From the NCBI GenBank assembly GCA_964016885.1, contig OZ024740.1, positions 300,425,209-300,489,208 on the forward strand: DNA of 64,000 bases, in the 5' to 3' direction. The notes under the pieces are model-generated. The model made no database searches and was not told the origin of the DNA. It saw only the letters and a program-made list of their open reading frames with translations. Shown here one piece after another: positions 44,391 to 55,977 of the stretch. Made by a program: the position numbers and the translations under genes. Positions within the stretch are counted from its first letter, which is position 1, and the number at the start of each line of letters is the position of its first letter. The stretch is from Eledone cirrhosa. Its lineage: Eukaryota > Mollusca > Cephalopoda > Octopoda > Eledonidae.

Positions 44391-44427
44391 TGTTTCGACA
44401 CACGATTTCATATAAAAAACCTCGCAA

Positions 44428-44464
<37 letters not shown>

Positions 44465-44465
<1 letters not shown>

Positions 44466-44570
44466 GCAATCGTAAGGTTGTGAGTTCGATTCCTGGACCA
44501 GGCGATGCGTTATGTCCTTGAGCAAAACACTTTATTTCACGTTGCTCCTTCAACCTGGAGTTGGGACCAT
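44465..44570 (+). mobile_element. 5'-truncated SINE (second family)
   Basis: Begins just before the B-box ('ggttgtgagttcgattcctg') and continues through 'ttatgtccttgagcaa' and 'ttcacgttgctcctt'. The A-box is missing. It follows directly on a (TA)n tract. Confidence 0.8.
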
Positions 44571-45010
44571 TACAAGAAAATTATATCTCACTGCCTTCTT
44601 TGTATCGAAATTACCTTCCGAAGCTTAGGTGGATTATAGCACAAAATAAAAATCACTAGTTCCACGGTCAGCCACACGGTTCAAATTCCTTAACACATAG
44701 TTGCAGAGTAATCTTCTTAAATTCTTAGCCATTCACCAATAGCATTATGTATAGCTTTACATGCACTTAAACACGAAATAGTATATAAACACGTACACAT
44801 AACTACAAACAAACAAATACATCACTATCCCACTCTACCGTTACATATTTTATACATATATGTAGTGAAAGTGTGTGTGTGTGTGTGTGTACGTGCTTGT
44901 GTGTGTGAAAGAGAGAGAGAGAGAGAGAGATGAAGAGAGAGAGAGTGAGAGAGAGGGAGAGAGAGAGAGTGAGAGAGAGAGATAGAGGGGGGGAGAGAGA
45001 GAGAAATAAG
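44571..45010. other. Spacer with (GT)n and (GA)n microsatellites
   Basis: (GT)n at about 44872-44890 and an interrupted (GA)n region at about 44908-45004. No gene. Confidence 0.7.
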
Positions 45011-45256
45011 TATGAAGGGCGTAGCTAACCACGGTGGGATCTGAAATAAGTAGGACGTAAAGGGACGTACATCTATACCACATAAATGTTATACATATAT
45101 TATATATATATGTGTGCGTGGGGGGGGGGGGGCGTGCATGTATATGTGTGTGTTATTGAACATGTTTTATCTACGAAATTGGATATATTTAAAATAGTAT
45201 TGTGCATGTATAGGGTAAAGTTGAAAGAATGTATTAAATAAAAATAAAAGGGAATG

Positions 45257-45373
45257 CTTACAGCGCCTAGGTTTCCCAAGCGGTCAACCACGCAAATAGT
45301 AAGTTGACTCGATGTTGTTTAACTTCGGTGATCGGAGGTGAACCAGTGTTTTCAGTGTAATATGGTCGTAAAC
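45257..45373 (-). pseudogene. 5S rRNA-derived module 1
   Basis: Minus strand: 'gtttacgaccatattac', 'gatcaccgaagttaaacaac', 'gaccgcttgggaaacc', '...gcgctgtaag'. Full-length alignment to 5S with scattered changes. It is the closest match to the plus copy at 41735-41851. Confidence 0.8.
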
Positions 45374-45746
45374 GACAATCTACCCTCATGTTAATATCTT
45401 TGTACTATAAATCAACGCAATATGGACTTTTCTTTGGTAATACATGTTATAATAACCGTACAATCTAGGTGTTAAAATGATGGTTCCTGATTTAGGAGCA
45501 AGTGGATGAAAATAAATTGAATCGAAGCCAGTGCATTTCTTGTGATTTAATTCGATGACCCCCACAATTATGAAGGCTGAACCTAACCACGGCAGGGTCT
45601 GAACTCAGCAGAAAATAATGGGGCGTAATTCCATGCCGCATCATATTATCAAAAGCTCTACCGATACTGCGAATCCACGATAGTATTATGCATGCACAAG
45701 GTAGAGTTGAAAGAATTTAATTTAAAAAATAAAAAACATGGAAATG

Positions 45747-45863
45747 CTTACAGCACCTAGGTTTCCTAAACAGTCACACATATAATTACTAACTAGGCTC
45801 GACGTTGATTAACTTCGATGATCGGACAAAAACCGGTGTTTTCAACGTTATATGGCCGTGAAC
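45747..45863 (-). pseudogene. 5S rRNA-derived module 2
   Basis: Minus strand: 'gttcacggccatataacg', 'gatcatcgaagttaatcaac', '...ggtgctgtaag'. Diverged but collinear with 5S rRNA. Confidence 0.75.
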
Positions 45864-46226
45864 GAAATCCTACCCTCCATTTAACATATTTGTGCTATAA
45901 ATCAACTGAATATGGACATTTCTTTAATAATAACCATTAGAACTCTTCAATCTGGGTGTTAAAATAATGTTTCCTAATTTGGGCATAAGTGAGTGAAATC
46001 AATTGAATCGAACCCAGGGCATTGCTTGTGATTTAATTCATCGACACCACAAGGATGAACGGTGAAGCTAACCACGGCAAGATCTGAACTCAGCAGAAAG
46101 TAAAGGGGCGTAACTCTATTCCACATACATGCTGTCCAAAGCTCTAGCGATACTTCCAATCTACAATAGTATTGTGCATGCACAGTTGAAAGAATTTATT
46201 TAATAAAATATAAATTAAAATAAATG

Positions 46227-46341
46227 ATTACAGCACCTATGTCTCCCAGCGGTCACCCATCTAAGTACTGACTTGACGCTATGTCGCTTAATTCGTTAAT
46301 CAGCCCAGAACCGGTGTTTTCAGCGTGATATAGCCGTAAAT
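46227..46341 (-). pseudogene. 5S rRNA-derived module 3
   Basis: Minus strand: 'tttacggctatatcacgc', 'gaaaacaccggttctgg', 'agtacttagatgggtgaccg', '...ggtgctgtaat'. This copy keeps the 'gtactta-gatgggtgacc' block of 5S better than the others. Confidence 0.8.
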
Positions 46342-47460
46342 GAAATTCTGCTCTCAATTTAACACTTTTGTACTATATATCATCTCAACATGAACTTTTC
46401 CTTTATAATATTTTAAATATTTTAATTTTCTATTAAAAATTGTAATTCCTTCCAACGATAGAAGAGAGTATTTTAAAGCCATTCACGTTGCTTAATAAAC
46501 TTTCTCATTTCCATCACGTAACTTTCAAATGAGCAGCTCACATTATTCCTCCGAAAGTGTTGTATTCCCGTCGATATTACTAACTTTTTGTTCATATAAC
46601 TTTAGACAGATAACGACGTACGATGTCCATTACTCTGCAATCTTTCCCGGTTTGTTATTATACATGTTGGTCTTGTCCAATTCGTACGCCTGTAAAGACA
46701 TGTAGTCGTGTTATCTGCTAGAAAAAGCAGCCAAATCTGAGTTGAATAAATAGTTTCTAGAGTAAATACGAGGGTCACTGCTACCGTAGCGGACCAATAA
46801 AAAAATTGAAATATCGGAAATTATCGACAAAATATCGTTACTTGACAAAGTGCGTAACTCGGATATCAGAGACCCGCTACTATGGGCATATGGGTTAGAA
46901 TGTCTCAGGAAAGGACCCCTGGACAGATTTTATGGGCAAATCCAACCAACTGGACAGCAAGAGGTAGAGACCGTGCAAGATGTTTGCATAACATCCACCG
47001 AGAAAAATATAGTTAAATCTGACATACATATGAATTAACCTTAGCTCACGAATTAATTTCAAAATCATTATTAAAACATTGCATAAGTTCTGTTTATTAA
47101 TAGCCATCACACATTTTCCTGGATTATATATACTGTTCGATACGTCTATGATGTCTTTATAAAGTCGAGTCTGTTCAATTATTTACCCTGAATAACCATA
47201 TGATGTTTCTTACGAATGAATCTTAAATATATTAAAATTTTCACGTCCCTAGTGAAAATAACACAACAGATTTGCACGTCTAACTTAGAATTGCTCTAAA
47301 CATTATACACGCATTGCTATTTAGTTAAAAATCATAGCGTTTAAAACGCATAGAGTTACATGATTTTGTTTCATATACAACCATATATATGATCGTTGTT
47401 TTACGATATTAGGTGCTTGAATTTAAATATAAAAGCCTTATTATGAACATACAATTTAAG
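46342..47460. other. Intergenic, no recognised gene
   Basis: AT-rich. The 62-residue frame at 46850-47038 has no motif I can assign. Confidence 0.5.
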
Positions 47461-47464
47461 AAAT

Positions 47465-47535
47465 ATATATATATATTCTCTTTTACCTGTTTCAGCCATC
47501 CGGCTGAGGCCATGCTGGGGCACTGTTCGTTTTTG
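47465..47535 (+). mobile_element. Short fragment of a cephalopod interspersed repeat
   Basis: The block 'ctcttttacctgtttcagcc' followed by 'ggccatgctggggcac' resembles a short module I know from many octopus sequences. Only about 70 bases are recognisable here. Confidence 0.5.
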
Positions 47536-47742
47536 AATTTGTTTAGCAAGATTCTTTATCTGAAAACGTGTGTTGAAACCGATAATGTTATGCTTTGGGG
47601 GGGTTATGTTGCCAATAAGAAACACACGCACCAGTTGCTTTCTCTCCAATTTATTAAAAATTAAATTTATAAAATTAAGAATTTATAAATTTCCGTTTGG
47701 TTGGTTGGTTCCATAACCGGACGGTTGTTCATATATTTTCAA

Positions 47743-47883
47743 AGAAAATACCACGGAGGCGGAGGGGGTATTTATATCGAAGGGGACAGCTGGAAAGCTT
47801 CCATTACTCATACTTCTCGCCTCCTTCACCACCTCTTCTACGGCTTCGATATAAATACCCCCTCCGCCTCCGTGGTATTTTCT
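47743..47883. repeat. Perfect 40-bp inverted repeat, 61-bp loop
   Basis: Bases 47743-47782 and 47844-47883 are exact reverse complements and GC-richer than their surroundings (contain 'ccacggaggcggaggggg'). Non-coding; could form a stable hairpin. Confidence 0.9.
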
Positions 47884-48167
47884 TCGGGGTTATAAGAGGC
47901 TTAGCTCTGTTTCTCGACCGTTATATCGCGTGAGTATCTCCCCCTCCGCCTTTTGGGATTCTTTCTCACGTCGTGTAGACGCGTTCTTGAGACTAGTAAA
48001 ATGAGGTATCCTCTTGATAAGTCGGCAGACCTCGCAAGGACTCTATATCTTTATGATATATTGTTTTTGTTTATGCCACGAAATTACGTAGTCGAGGAAT
48101 CTAGAAGCAGTTTAGGTATGATACATTTTATTACTAATTATATCTAAATGTTTCTTCTCTCTTCATA

Positions 48168-48242
<75 letters not shown>

Positions 48243-48500
48243 TATATATAACACTCCAGTATTATAACTGTATCATTTGTCAATCTCTGTAGCTATAGAA
48301 ATTAAATCTCTCGGAATCTTTAAAAATCATATTAGAATATATGTATGATCAGGCTGGAGATGCAGAAATTGCGCTTCATTGAATGGATTTTCTGTACTTA
48401 GTTTCTTTATTCTATTCAGAATTCGAACTAAACTTAGTCTAATTTACCATTAACTGACATATACTGAAGTTGATTTAATCGTTTATGAACGACAACAGAA
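47884..48500. other. Spacer with (TA)n
   Basis: A (TA)n tract occupies about 48170-48233. No gene seen. Confidence 0.6.
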
Positions 48501-48506
48501 CCCTCT

Positions 48507-49445
48507 GTGTTCAGAGAACGTGAGGCCAGCTGTGAGATGTGGGACCGGCTGGGACATGGCCCAGTAGACATCCCTCCTCCATCTCCTTCTGTTGACGTCA
48601 AGTCCTCCCAACGAGCTTGGGATGCAATTAAGTGCAGCCTGGTCTCAGACAGGCTCACGCGCCAGCTCGACCAGCACCGCCTTGCTTGTTTTCGTGCGGC
48701 CTCCAAATCCCAGAGTGGTGCCTAGCTTCATGCCCTGCCCTCCTTCTCCACTAGCATGAAGCTAGACAACCATAGCCTGCGCATCGGCGTTTCCCTGAGG
48801 TTCGGCCTCCTGATCTGCCAGCCACACCAATGTCGCTGCGGTTCCACCATGGACTCTTACGGCCTCCACCCGCTTTCCCGTCCCCACAGTGACGGCCGGA
48901 TTCCACGCCATGCTGCCCTCAACGATGTCATTAAGCATGGCTTGGACGCTGCAGGCTTCCCTTCCCAGATCGAGCCGGTGGGACTGGATCGAGGGGACGG
49001 CAAAAGACCAGATGGCATGATCATCTTCTCGTTCCGCAGTGGCAAACCCCTCGTCTGGGATGCCACGTGCACCGACACTTTCTGCAGCCGCAACCTGGTG
49101 CAGTCTGCGACTGACCAAGGTTCTGCTACGCGTCGGGCTGAGGGGGCCAAACTCCTCAAATACCGGTCGCTTTCCGACAGGTTTGCGGTCCTACCCCTGG
49201 CAGTGGAGACGTCTGGTGTCCTCGGCCCCAGTGCTACCTCCTTACTCACCACCATAGGCGCTGAGCTGGCCAGCCGCAGGTGTGAGTCCCGCGATTGGAG
49301 TGGCTTTTCCAGCGCGTCTCCTTTGCCGTTCTCCGGGGAAACGCCTTCTCCATTCTGTCCGCCGGGGCTGTGGGTGGGCCCCATCGCGTCCCGTTGTAGT
49401 TGTTGTAGAAGAAAGAGGAATACAACAACTGGAAAATTTGATTAG
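48507..49445 (+). pseudogene. LINE 3' end with restriction-like endonuclease
   Basis: The plus-strand frame 48507-48725 (SQRAWDAIKCSLVSDRL) is followed in frame, after one TAG, by LHALPSFSTSMKLDNHSLRIG and a 229-residue frame ending at 49445. This contains a Cys/His cluster (CRCGSTMDSYGLH), RHAALNDVIKHGLDAAG, GKRPDGMIIF and LVWDATCTDTFC. The PDG ... WDATC spacing fits a PD-(D/E)XK restriction-like endonuclease as found at the C-terminus of R2/CRE/HERO-type LINEs. The TAG probably replaced a Trp codon. The RT part is absent, so this is a 5'-truncated copy. The window is markedly GC-rich here compared with its flanks, as expected for a transposed segment. Confidence 0.7.
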
Positions 49446-51629
49446 AGAGGTTGTGTACAAAGTTCGTAATGTTTAAGGAATATGGAAAGCTAATTCTTAT
49501 CTTGAATATTATTGTATTATTGTGAAATAAATTACCAATGTTGCAGCATCAAAAGACAATTCAATTTCTAGAAGTGTATCATTATAACTTTGTCAAATAA
49601 TTGTATGCTGTTGATAATTGGAACAGAACTAATATAAGAACACAAATTGTAGATCCCAGTTGATTTCTATGATTTCAGACTGCAAAATATGAAATTTATT
49701 TGAGTGAAACAAGTCACATAGCCACGATAACCTTTCAGTGGATATCTAACAGCCTAGCAATCTCCTTATATTTATACTTTATTATAGCCAATCCCTTATA
49801 CTAATATACTCTTTATCTGTGTTTAATATTCACTTCTAACAGCAACGATTTCTTAAATGTATTGTGACAACCAGATGTGAATACAGTTTATGTGTACAAA
49901 TACCATAATAAATGTCATACCAATTCAACCAAATCTATGCCAAATATTTCATTTCCACGTATCAGATTAGAAATTGAACAATATGTAAGTGAATACAATA
50001 ACTTATATATCATTAACGTATATAGTTTAAAGGCCAAATTTAACTTACATTTTTAGGGATCGGTATGAGAACTCGGGTTCCACATATTTATTCCACATAT
50101 AGACACAAAGAAAAATCATCAGCCTGGAGGATTTCATTTATACACTCGTCTCAAGTTAACTTTAACGCAAACGTAAACTCTAGGAAATATATTACTCAGC
50201 GTTAATCAATTATATAACTGGAATATATTAAGCTATCGGTGAATCTCCAGTAAGTTGAGCATTCTAGACGTTATAATACATTCCCAAGGACGTTAAATTA
50301 TTTATTGAACTAAGCAAAATAAAGTTGGTATGCTGGATAAAAAGGCAACAGAATGATATTTTGGTCTACAGATTCCAAGTTGAAAGTGTGTTGAAATAAA
50401 ACTGCGGGATTATTCAGAAGCAGCAACAGTAACAGCAATGTGGATACTTTCGTCGTGCACAATAACAGTAATAACACCGATAACTAGAGCGAAGTCCATT
50501 ATTCTTAGAATAATCCTAATTACAGATATTACATTCGAATACAAGTTAGAAACAAATATCTCATATTAGTTGAAGTGATAATTTATTTTTAAATTACCTT
50601 CTGTAAACTTCTGAAAATTAACAAAAATAATGATTACAAAATATATTATTTGCATCTTTGTGCTCCGAAGTGCTAAATTCGATTTTATTTAAGCTTCTTT
50701 GTTTTAAAGAACTTTCAGTGAGATTTAAAATGTTCTCTTTCATTTTATTTCGCTATCCACCTTGCGGCAATATATTACACATTAACTAACACCTTAAGTC
50801 CACTAAACCACGTTCAAGATAATACTCCGTGTTATAAAGAACAATTACTCTAGAATATAGTAGAGTAGTTAAATTATTATGTGAAAATATGTGTCAAAAT
50901 ACTGTAATACCTTATAATAGTAAAATAATCTTGTAATATTGAACTCTTAAATATTTCTCTAAAAGCAATGTTATGATATTGCAACAATTATTGAAGGAGG
51001 ATCAAGCAGAAGCAGCTAAAACAATATTGAAGATAACACATATAAAATATTTTAGTCTGGAATCATCATAATATATATACCTCAATAATTGTAATACAAG
51101 CTGGCTTATTTACGCTCAGTGGGCTCTAAGCTATAACAATATTAAATATTTCTTATATTCCTTTATATCCCCAAATCTAACTCCATAGTACCTTTTTGTA
51201 ACCTTATTTATCAATGTAAATATCCCTTGCCTCCTTCTTGCTGTATGTGTTGGACATCTTGAAATGATAAAGCCATGCGTTAATTGTTATATAAGATTAT
51301 GCACGCCCGAATAAACATGTGTAGTCACACACATATACGCTTCTACTGGATATTAATAATGTGCTCGCATTCCAAAAGTTGTTTGAACAATATAGGTCGT
51401 ACTGCCATTATATATTGAGTATTTGGGAACCTAATAACGACGTACCTGAGTGCTGAAACGTTTCTGCGTTTGGGTTGAAGAAAATGCAGGAGGATCAGTT
51501 AATTATGATTCTATCCACCATATTGCCCTCTCAGACCCACACATTTATTGCAGCGATCCTACCTCTCTTGTAAATATAACTGCTCTCCCCTTTTGCAATA
51601 CCCTTAAGCCATGTAATTTTACTTATATG
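49446..51629. other. 2.2-kb AT-rich intergenic stretch, nothing recognised
   Basis: No open frame over 60 codons with a recognisable motif, no SINE head, no microsatellite of note. It may be the least repeat-dense host sequence in the window. Confidence 0.5.
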
Positions 51630-52218
51630 ATATGACGCGTTGGGGTTTTCTGACTATAGGTAATGTCACAAGTGAATGCCTTAAAATAAAGGAACCCTGT
51701 TTCAAAGTCATCGGGATAACATATCATCTGTAAGAGATGTTGTTCTTGTCGGCACTCAGAACTAAATTTAACGATGGTTTACATTATTAAACTGATGAAA
51801 AAAGATGATTGCAGGCTACAAAATAATATATCAATTGCGTCTTCTATAATGGAAACCCTATTACGTGATACCTGGCTTTTAAACAAGACGCTGTAATGAA
51901 AACCAAAATAATTTGAGTCAACGCACAGTTAATGAAGTTACATTTACACTAACAAATTAAAATAACCATGTGTACAATTCAATCTATTTGATTACAAATA
52001 TGTATTTATTTGATCTTCCAATATCCATAGGGAACATTCAACACATTTCATTCTCGAGTGAAAATCGAAAATATATTTCCGCTGGTGAGAATCAAAATCG
52101 CTTTCCCCTTAAACAGGAATAATTGTTTAAATACTTTTACATATGTGATACGACGCGTGGGGATTTTCTGACTATAGGGAAGATCACATTATAGTACCTT
52201 AAAATAAAGGAGCCCTAT
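51630..52218. repeat. Direct repeat pair, ~70 bp, 517 bp apart
   Basis: Bases about 51630-51700 and 52147-52218 share 'ttttctgactatagg' and 'ccttaaaataaagga' in the same order. The 450 bases between are non-coding. Either a small terminal-repeat element or 1.1 units of a satellite. Confidence 0.6.
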
Positions 52219-52315
52219 ACGTATAAGTATTTAGATTGTTAAGCAATCTCAATACCTAAGGCTTAACAAATTGTTCCCTCTATATACATACATACATACA
52301 TACATATATATTATT

Positions 52316-52317
<2 letters not shown>

Positions 52318-52361
<44 letters not shown>
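52318..52361. repeat. (AAT)n tract at LINE copy C 3' end
   Basis: About 14 AAT units directly adjoining the 3' end of LINE copy C. Confidence 0.95.
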
Positions 52362-52362
<1 letters not shown>

Positions 52363-52611
52363 TTCCTTTATTAACCACAAGGGTTTACATAAAGTAGACA
52401 TTAAGGACAGTACAGGACAATACAGGGTGGTACAAATGGGCATTTCTGCGTGTAAAAAAAACAAAAAACAAAGGATGTAATAATAGAACAATGAAAACAT
52501 TCCCCAATAGGAGGGAGACTTCCGAGGAACATTCGTGGAGAAAGCCCAATAAAAGCCACAGTGACCCTGACCACCAGGGCAAGTGCCCTCTCCCAGTTTT
52601 CCACCTTTAAT

Positions 52612-53127
52612 TTACAGACACATACTCAGAGTAGGCCCATTCACTCGGGCCATTCTTGCCTCTCTCACCCATCTTTCAACAAAATGCTGGGCAGAGAGCA
52701 CTTCCCTTTCTACCCTGATTTTTCTTTTCAAATGAAATTTGAAAAAGTTAATCAGGGCATCACCGAAGAGGTACGTGCTCGTCTTCAGCCCTTTCAAACG
52801 TGCCCACCATACTATCACTTTCGCCATGGCCACCAGACAGATAAAAACTTCCTGCCCTTCCCGGCTAAAGGAAGAGGGCGGAGCAATCCTCACGATGGAC
52901 TCAGCTGATAGCTGGATCCGTCCCATACGCAACAGCAGGTGTTCGACATAAACCCACAAGCCAGCAATGCTCGGACACTGGACGAGTGCGTGCAGGACGG
53001 TTTCGTCGCCCTGCGCGCATCTCGGACATGGCCGGCTGACGGCACCTCCATGCCTGTAGAGTTTATCCCGAACTGGCAAAGATCCTCGGTAGCACTGCCA
53101 GGCCAGGGTTTTCTGGAAGTTGTCCAT
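52612..53127 (-). pseudogene. LINE copy C ORF2 C-terminus, zinc finger
   Basis: An open frame of 171 residues beginning at MDNFQKTLAWQCYRG. It holds LPVRDKLYRHGGAVSRPCPRC, then ETVLHALVQCPSIAGLW (zf-RVT Cys/His pattern) and the FFKFHLKRKIRVEREVL tail, matching copy B residue by residue with few changes. Separated from the RT frame by a break near 53150. Confidence 0.8.
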
Positions 53128-53162
53128 AGGCTCCGGCCCGAAATTTCTTCCGAAGAGATTGG

Positions 53163-54879
53163 CTAGTTGATTTTCGTCACTCCTAGAGTTTCCCCAAGTA
53201 CGCCGTCGCTTTTCCCCTCCACTAATCCTCTATAGAACGCCAAGGTGGAGTTTCCACCGATCACATTGCCCGATTGGTCGAGGGCTGTGAGCGCTTGAAT
53301 ATATTCCAGTCTCCAAGCGCTCCCTCTCGGTCTTCGCTTGACCCAGGACTGCAGCTCCGTCAAGGAGACGAGCTGGGGAAAGACGCGTCTAGAAAACGGA
53401 GACCACACCTGATCACCGTCGAGGAAGAAGTGGAGATGTCGTAGCCTGAGCGCGTGTCTGCGCATCATCAGCCACGGCATTCCCAGCCCTCCACGTAGCG
53501 GGTGTTTACAGCAGATGGACCGCCAGACCATCGGAGCGCGTCCCTTCCACAAAAAGCGAAAGAGCAAACGCTCCAGCGCAGCCAGGCGAGGCTTAGGGAA
53601 AGGTACGACGGTCAGGCGATAGTAGATGGCGGACGCGATATATGCGTTAGCCACCTCCGCTCGACCTTTCAGGAATAACTTCCTCTCGGCCCATTTCTGG
53701 GTGAGAGAAGCCACCCTGCTCGTCACCTCGTCCCAGTTTTTGTCCGTCTGGAGATCCAGACCGAACCAGACCCCAAGCAATTTAACTGGTCTGTGCGTCC
53801 AGTGCCCGATGACGCTGTTGGACGGTATGGACCTTCCTCTCCAGGTGCCGAGCTGCAGGCCCACTGACTTTTCCTGGTTGATTATTGTTCCTGTCACCGC
53901 TTCGTATTCTTTTAGTGTAGTGCCGATCGCCTCGATGTGTTTGGCGTTCGACACCACTAAGGTGACATCGTCCGCATATGCTGACACGGATCTTCCGCAT
54001 CCTAGTTCGAGCGGGACCCCCCCTCAACGTCTCCAGTTTGTGCAGTAATGGCTCGAGAATCAATACGTACAAGAGGGACGAGAGGGGACATCCTTGGCGG
54101 ACCGAGCGCATGATGTAGAACGGTTCCGAAAGGTGACCGTTCACTCTCACCACAGAGAAGATGTCGCTTTGCATGGCTGCGATGCAGCCTCTGAAGACGG
54201 GCCCAAAGCCAGCCGCCCTCAGGACTGCCGCTAGGTAACGATGGTCGACAAGCGCCAACCTCTTTGCTAGCACCTTGGCAGAAATCTTGAACTCTGTGTT
54301 TAGCAGAGTTATGGGCCTAAAATTATCTATGTTATCCCCCTTGTTCGGATCCTTTATCAGCAGCGTCACAGCTTCTCGGCTCACAGAGCTGGGAATTCTC
54401 CCGTTCTGTTGCCAGTTATAGTAGACGTGTGTCAAGAGGCCTCCGAACAAGTCTGGCATCTGTACGTAAAGTTCATAGGGCAGACCATCCAAACCAGGCG
54501 ATTTAACCCTTGTGCAGCCAGTCATTGCCTCCAGTACTTCAGCGGCTGTTATCGGCTTTTCGCAACACTCCGCCTCAGTGGCCGGGAGCCGCGGCAGTCC
54601 GTCGAGGTAGACACTAAAGCCCATCCCTCGATCCGACGCGCCGCTGCCCCCGAACAGCTGTGTGAAGTGTCGCTGAAAAGCTTCACACATTTTCCCGGAA
54701 TCGAGTAGCATGCGCCCGTCTTGGTCCACCAAAGACCGGATCGTGGCTTTGTTGCCACGACGCGCCTCTGCCACTCGGGCCCATAGAACGGCTTTCGTCC
54801 TCTCGTGTCTGAGATCACGCACCCTAGCTCTGACAACGCAGCCTTCGTGCTTTGCATTGAAAAATTGGTCAAGGGCCAA
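53163..54879 (-). pseudogene. LINE copy C ORF2 reverse transcriptase
   Basis: Frame 54879-53782 (365 residues) covers the connection and the first RT motifs: KSPGLDGLPYELYVQ, NIDNFRPITLLNTEFKISAK and MRSVRQGCPLSSLLYVL (motif B). Compared with copy B it lacks a segment between AKRLALV and DHRYLAAVLRAAG, so the PDRSIHDNLHL block is deleted. A shift near 54010 leads into frame 53987-53163 with MSAYADDVTLVVS (motif C), FLWKGRAPMVWRSICC and LRGGLGMP. The in-frame deletion removes part of the RT fingers/palm, so this copy cannot be active. Confidence 0.85.
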
Positions 54880-55867
54880 TTTCGCCGCAAATACGTCGGT
54901 GGCGATGCCTTTGCTAAGCGCCTCTTCTAATATTCTAACTAATTCTCCCTCTGCTCTAATTTTCTCTATTGCTAAAGCCTTACTAAACCTAATGGACTCT
55001 ATTCTAACTGCTATTTTCAGAGGAAACCACCATTTGTTGTTGACGATGGCCCCCGTGAACGCCCGCTTAACTAGTTCGGTTATCTGTCTTTGCAGGCATT
55101 GCGCGCTGGTAAGGACGCGTTTAGCTTCCAGTTACCGGGTCCTCGTCTATGAAGCCTATCTAAGCCAAGCACACAGATCACGAATTTGTGGTCCATGTAG
55201 CTGACTATCTTGAACTGTGCACAGCCTATGATAGATCTATCTATTTCCCTACAAAATACTCTATCGAGATATTATCTGGATGACCCTATGCGATTTGTCC
55301 AAGTCCACATTGGCACATTCGGGAAATCTAATCCGTATTGGTCAGACAGTTCAAAACGCCTGAGCAGGATGGTGAGGCTATTGCACCCTCCTCCCCTATC
55401 CGCTAATCCCACACAGGCCCAGCGTGCATCTAAGATCCCGTTCCAGTCGCCCACTAACACTAAATAGCGGGACGTTCCAAGAAAGGTCTCCAGACGCCGG
55501 AAGAAATCAGGCCGCCCTGCTGCTGTCGGGGCATAGACGGCCACTAGCCTGAAAGCTTGCCCGTCTCCGCTGGTCACGTCTAGCACCACCAACTTACCTT
55601 CTGTGTCCAGGAAGATGGCCCGTATGGCGAGATCCAAACCTCTCCGATAAAGCACAGCGACTCTCCCCCCCCCATCCCGGACGGCTGGGAGATGCGTACA
55701 CATCGACGCCGCCGAAGATCGGTGCGAATGCCCGTGCATCGGAGATTCTGGTCTCGCTGATTGCCACTACATCTATGTTTAGTGACCTGAGGTCGTTGAG
55801 CAGTGGCCTGCTTCCATGATGACCCCAAGCCACGCGCATTTATGCTGCCTATTCTGAGTGAGGTCAT
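54880..55867 (-). pseudogene. LINE copy C ORF2 EEP endonuclease
   Basis: The ATG at 55867 opens MTSLRIGSINARGLGSSWKQ. A deletion near 55800 shifts the frame into DLRSLNIDVVAISETRISDA. Another shift near 55675, in a C-run, leads to frame 55739-55272 with VLDVTSGDGQAFRLVAVYAP and VLVGDWNGILDARWA. The rest to 54880 is again shifted. The motif order is that of EEP nucleases, as in copy B. At the position of copy B's nonsense codon this copy has Lys (NNKWWF). Confidence 0.75.
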
Positions 55868-55977
55868 GTTGAAATGGAGTGGAAAAGATGGGAAAGACCA
55901 CTTACCTTACTTCTCGTTAAGGAAGGATGGTTTATCCATCCTTTTCACTGCCTGTGGCCTACTCCGAAAGGATGTCC

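Larger units (their letters stand above)
45011..46341 (-). repeat. Tandem array of tRNA-head plus 5S-like composite units
   Basis: Read on the minus strand, a unit of about 480-490 bp repeats. Each unit has a tRNA-SINE-like head (fragments at 46165-46050, 45678-45570 and 45088-45011), a leader of about 200 bp, and a 5S-like module. The 5S-like modules sit at 46341-46227, 45863-45747 and 45373-45257. Their spacing (480 and 490 bp) is regular like a 5S rDNA array, but every copy is diverged and contains the SINE-like piece in the spacer. A single related unit lies at 41530-42000 on the plus strand. Confidence 0.75.

Noticed and set aside
46227..46341. Functional 5S rRNA gene
   Set aside because: The match is collinear, but substitutions occur in conserved regions and no poly-T terminator directly follows, so I call it 5S-derived only.
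46850..47038. 62-residue frame MRNSDIRDPLLWAYGLECLR
   Set aside because: It has an ordinary amino-acid composition, but I recognise no family and found no neighbouring coding context.
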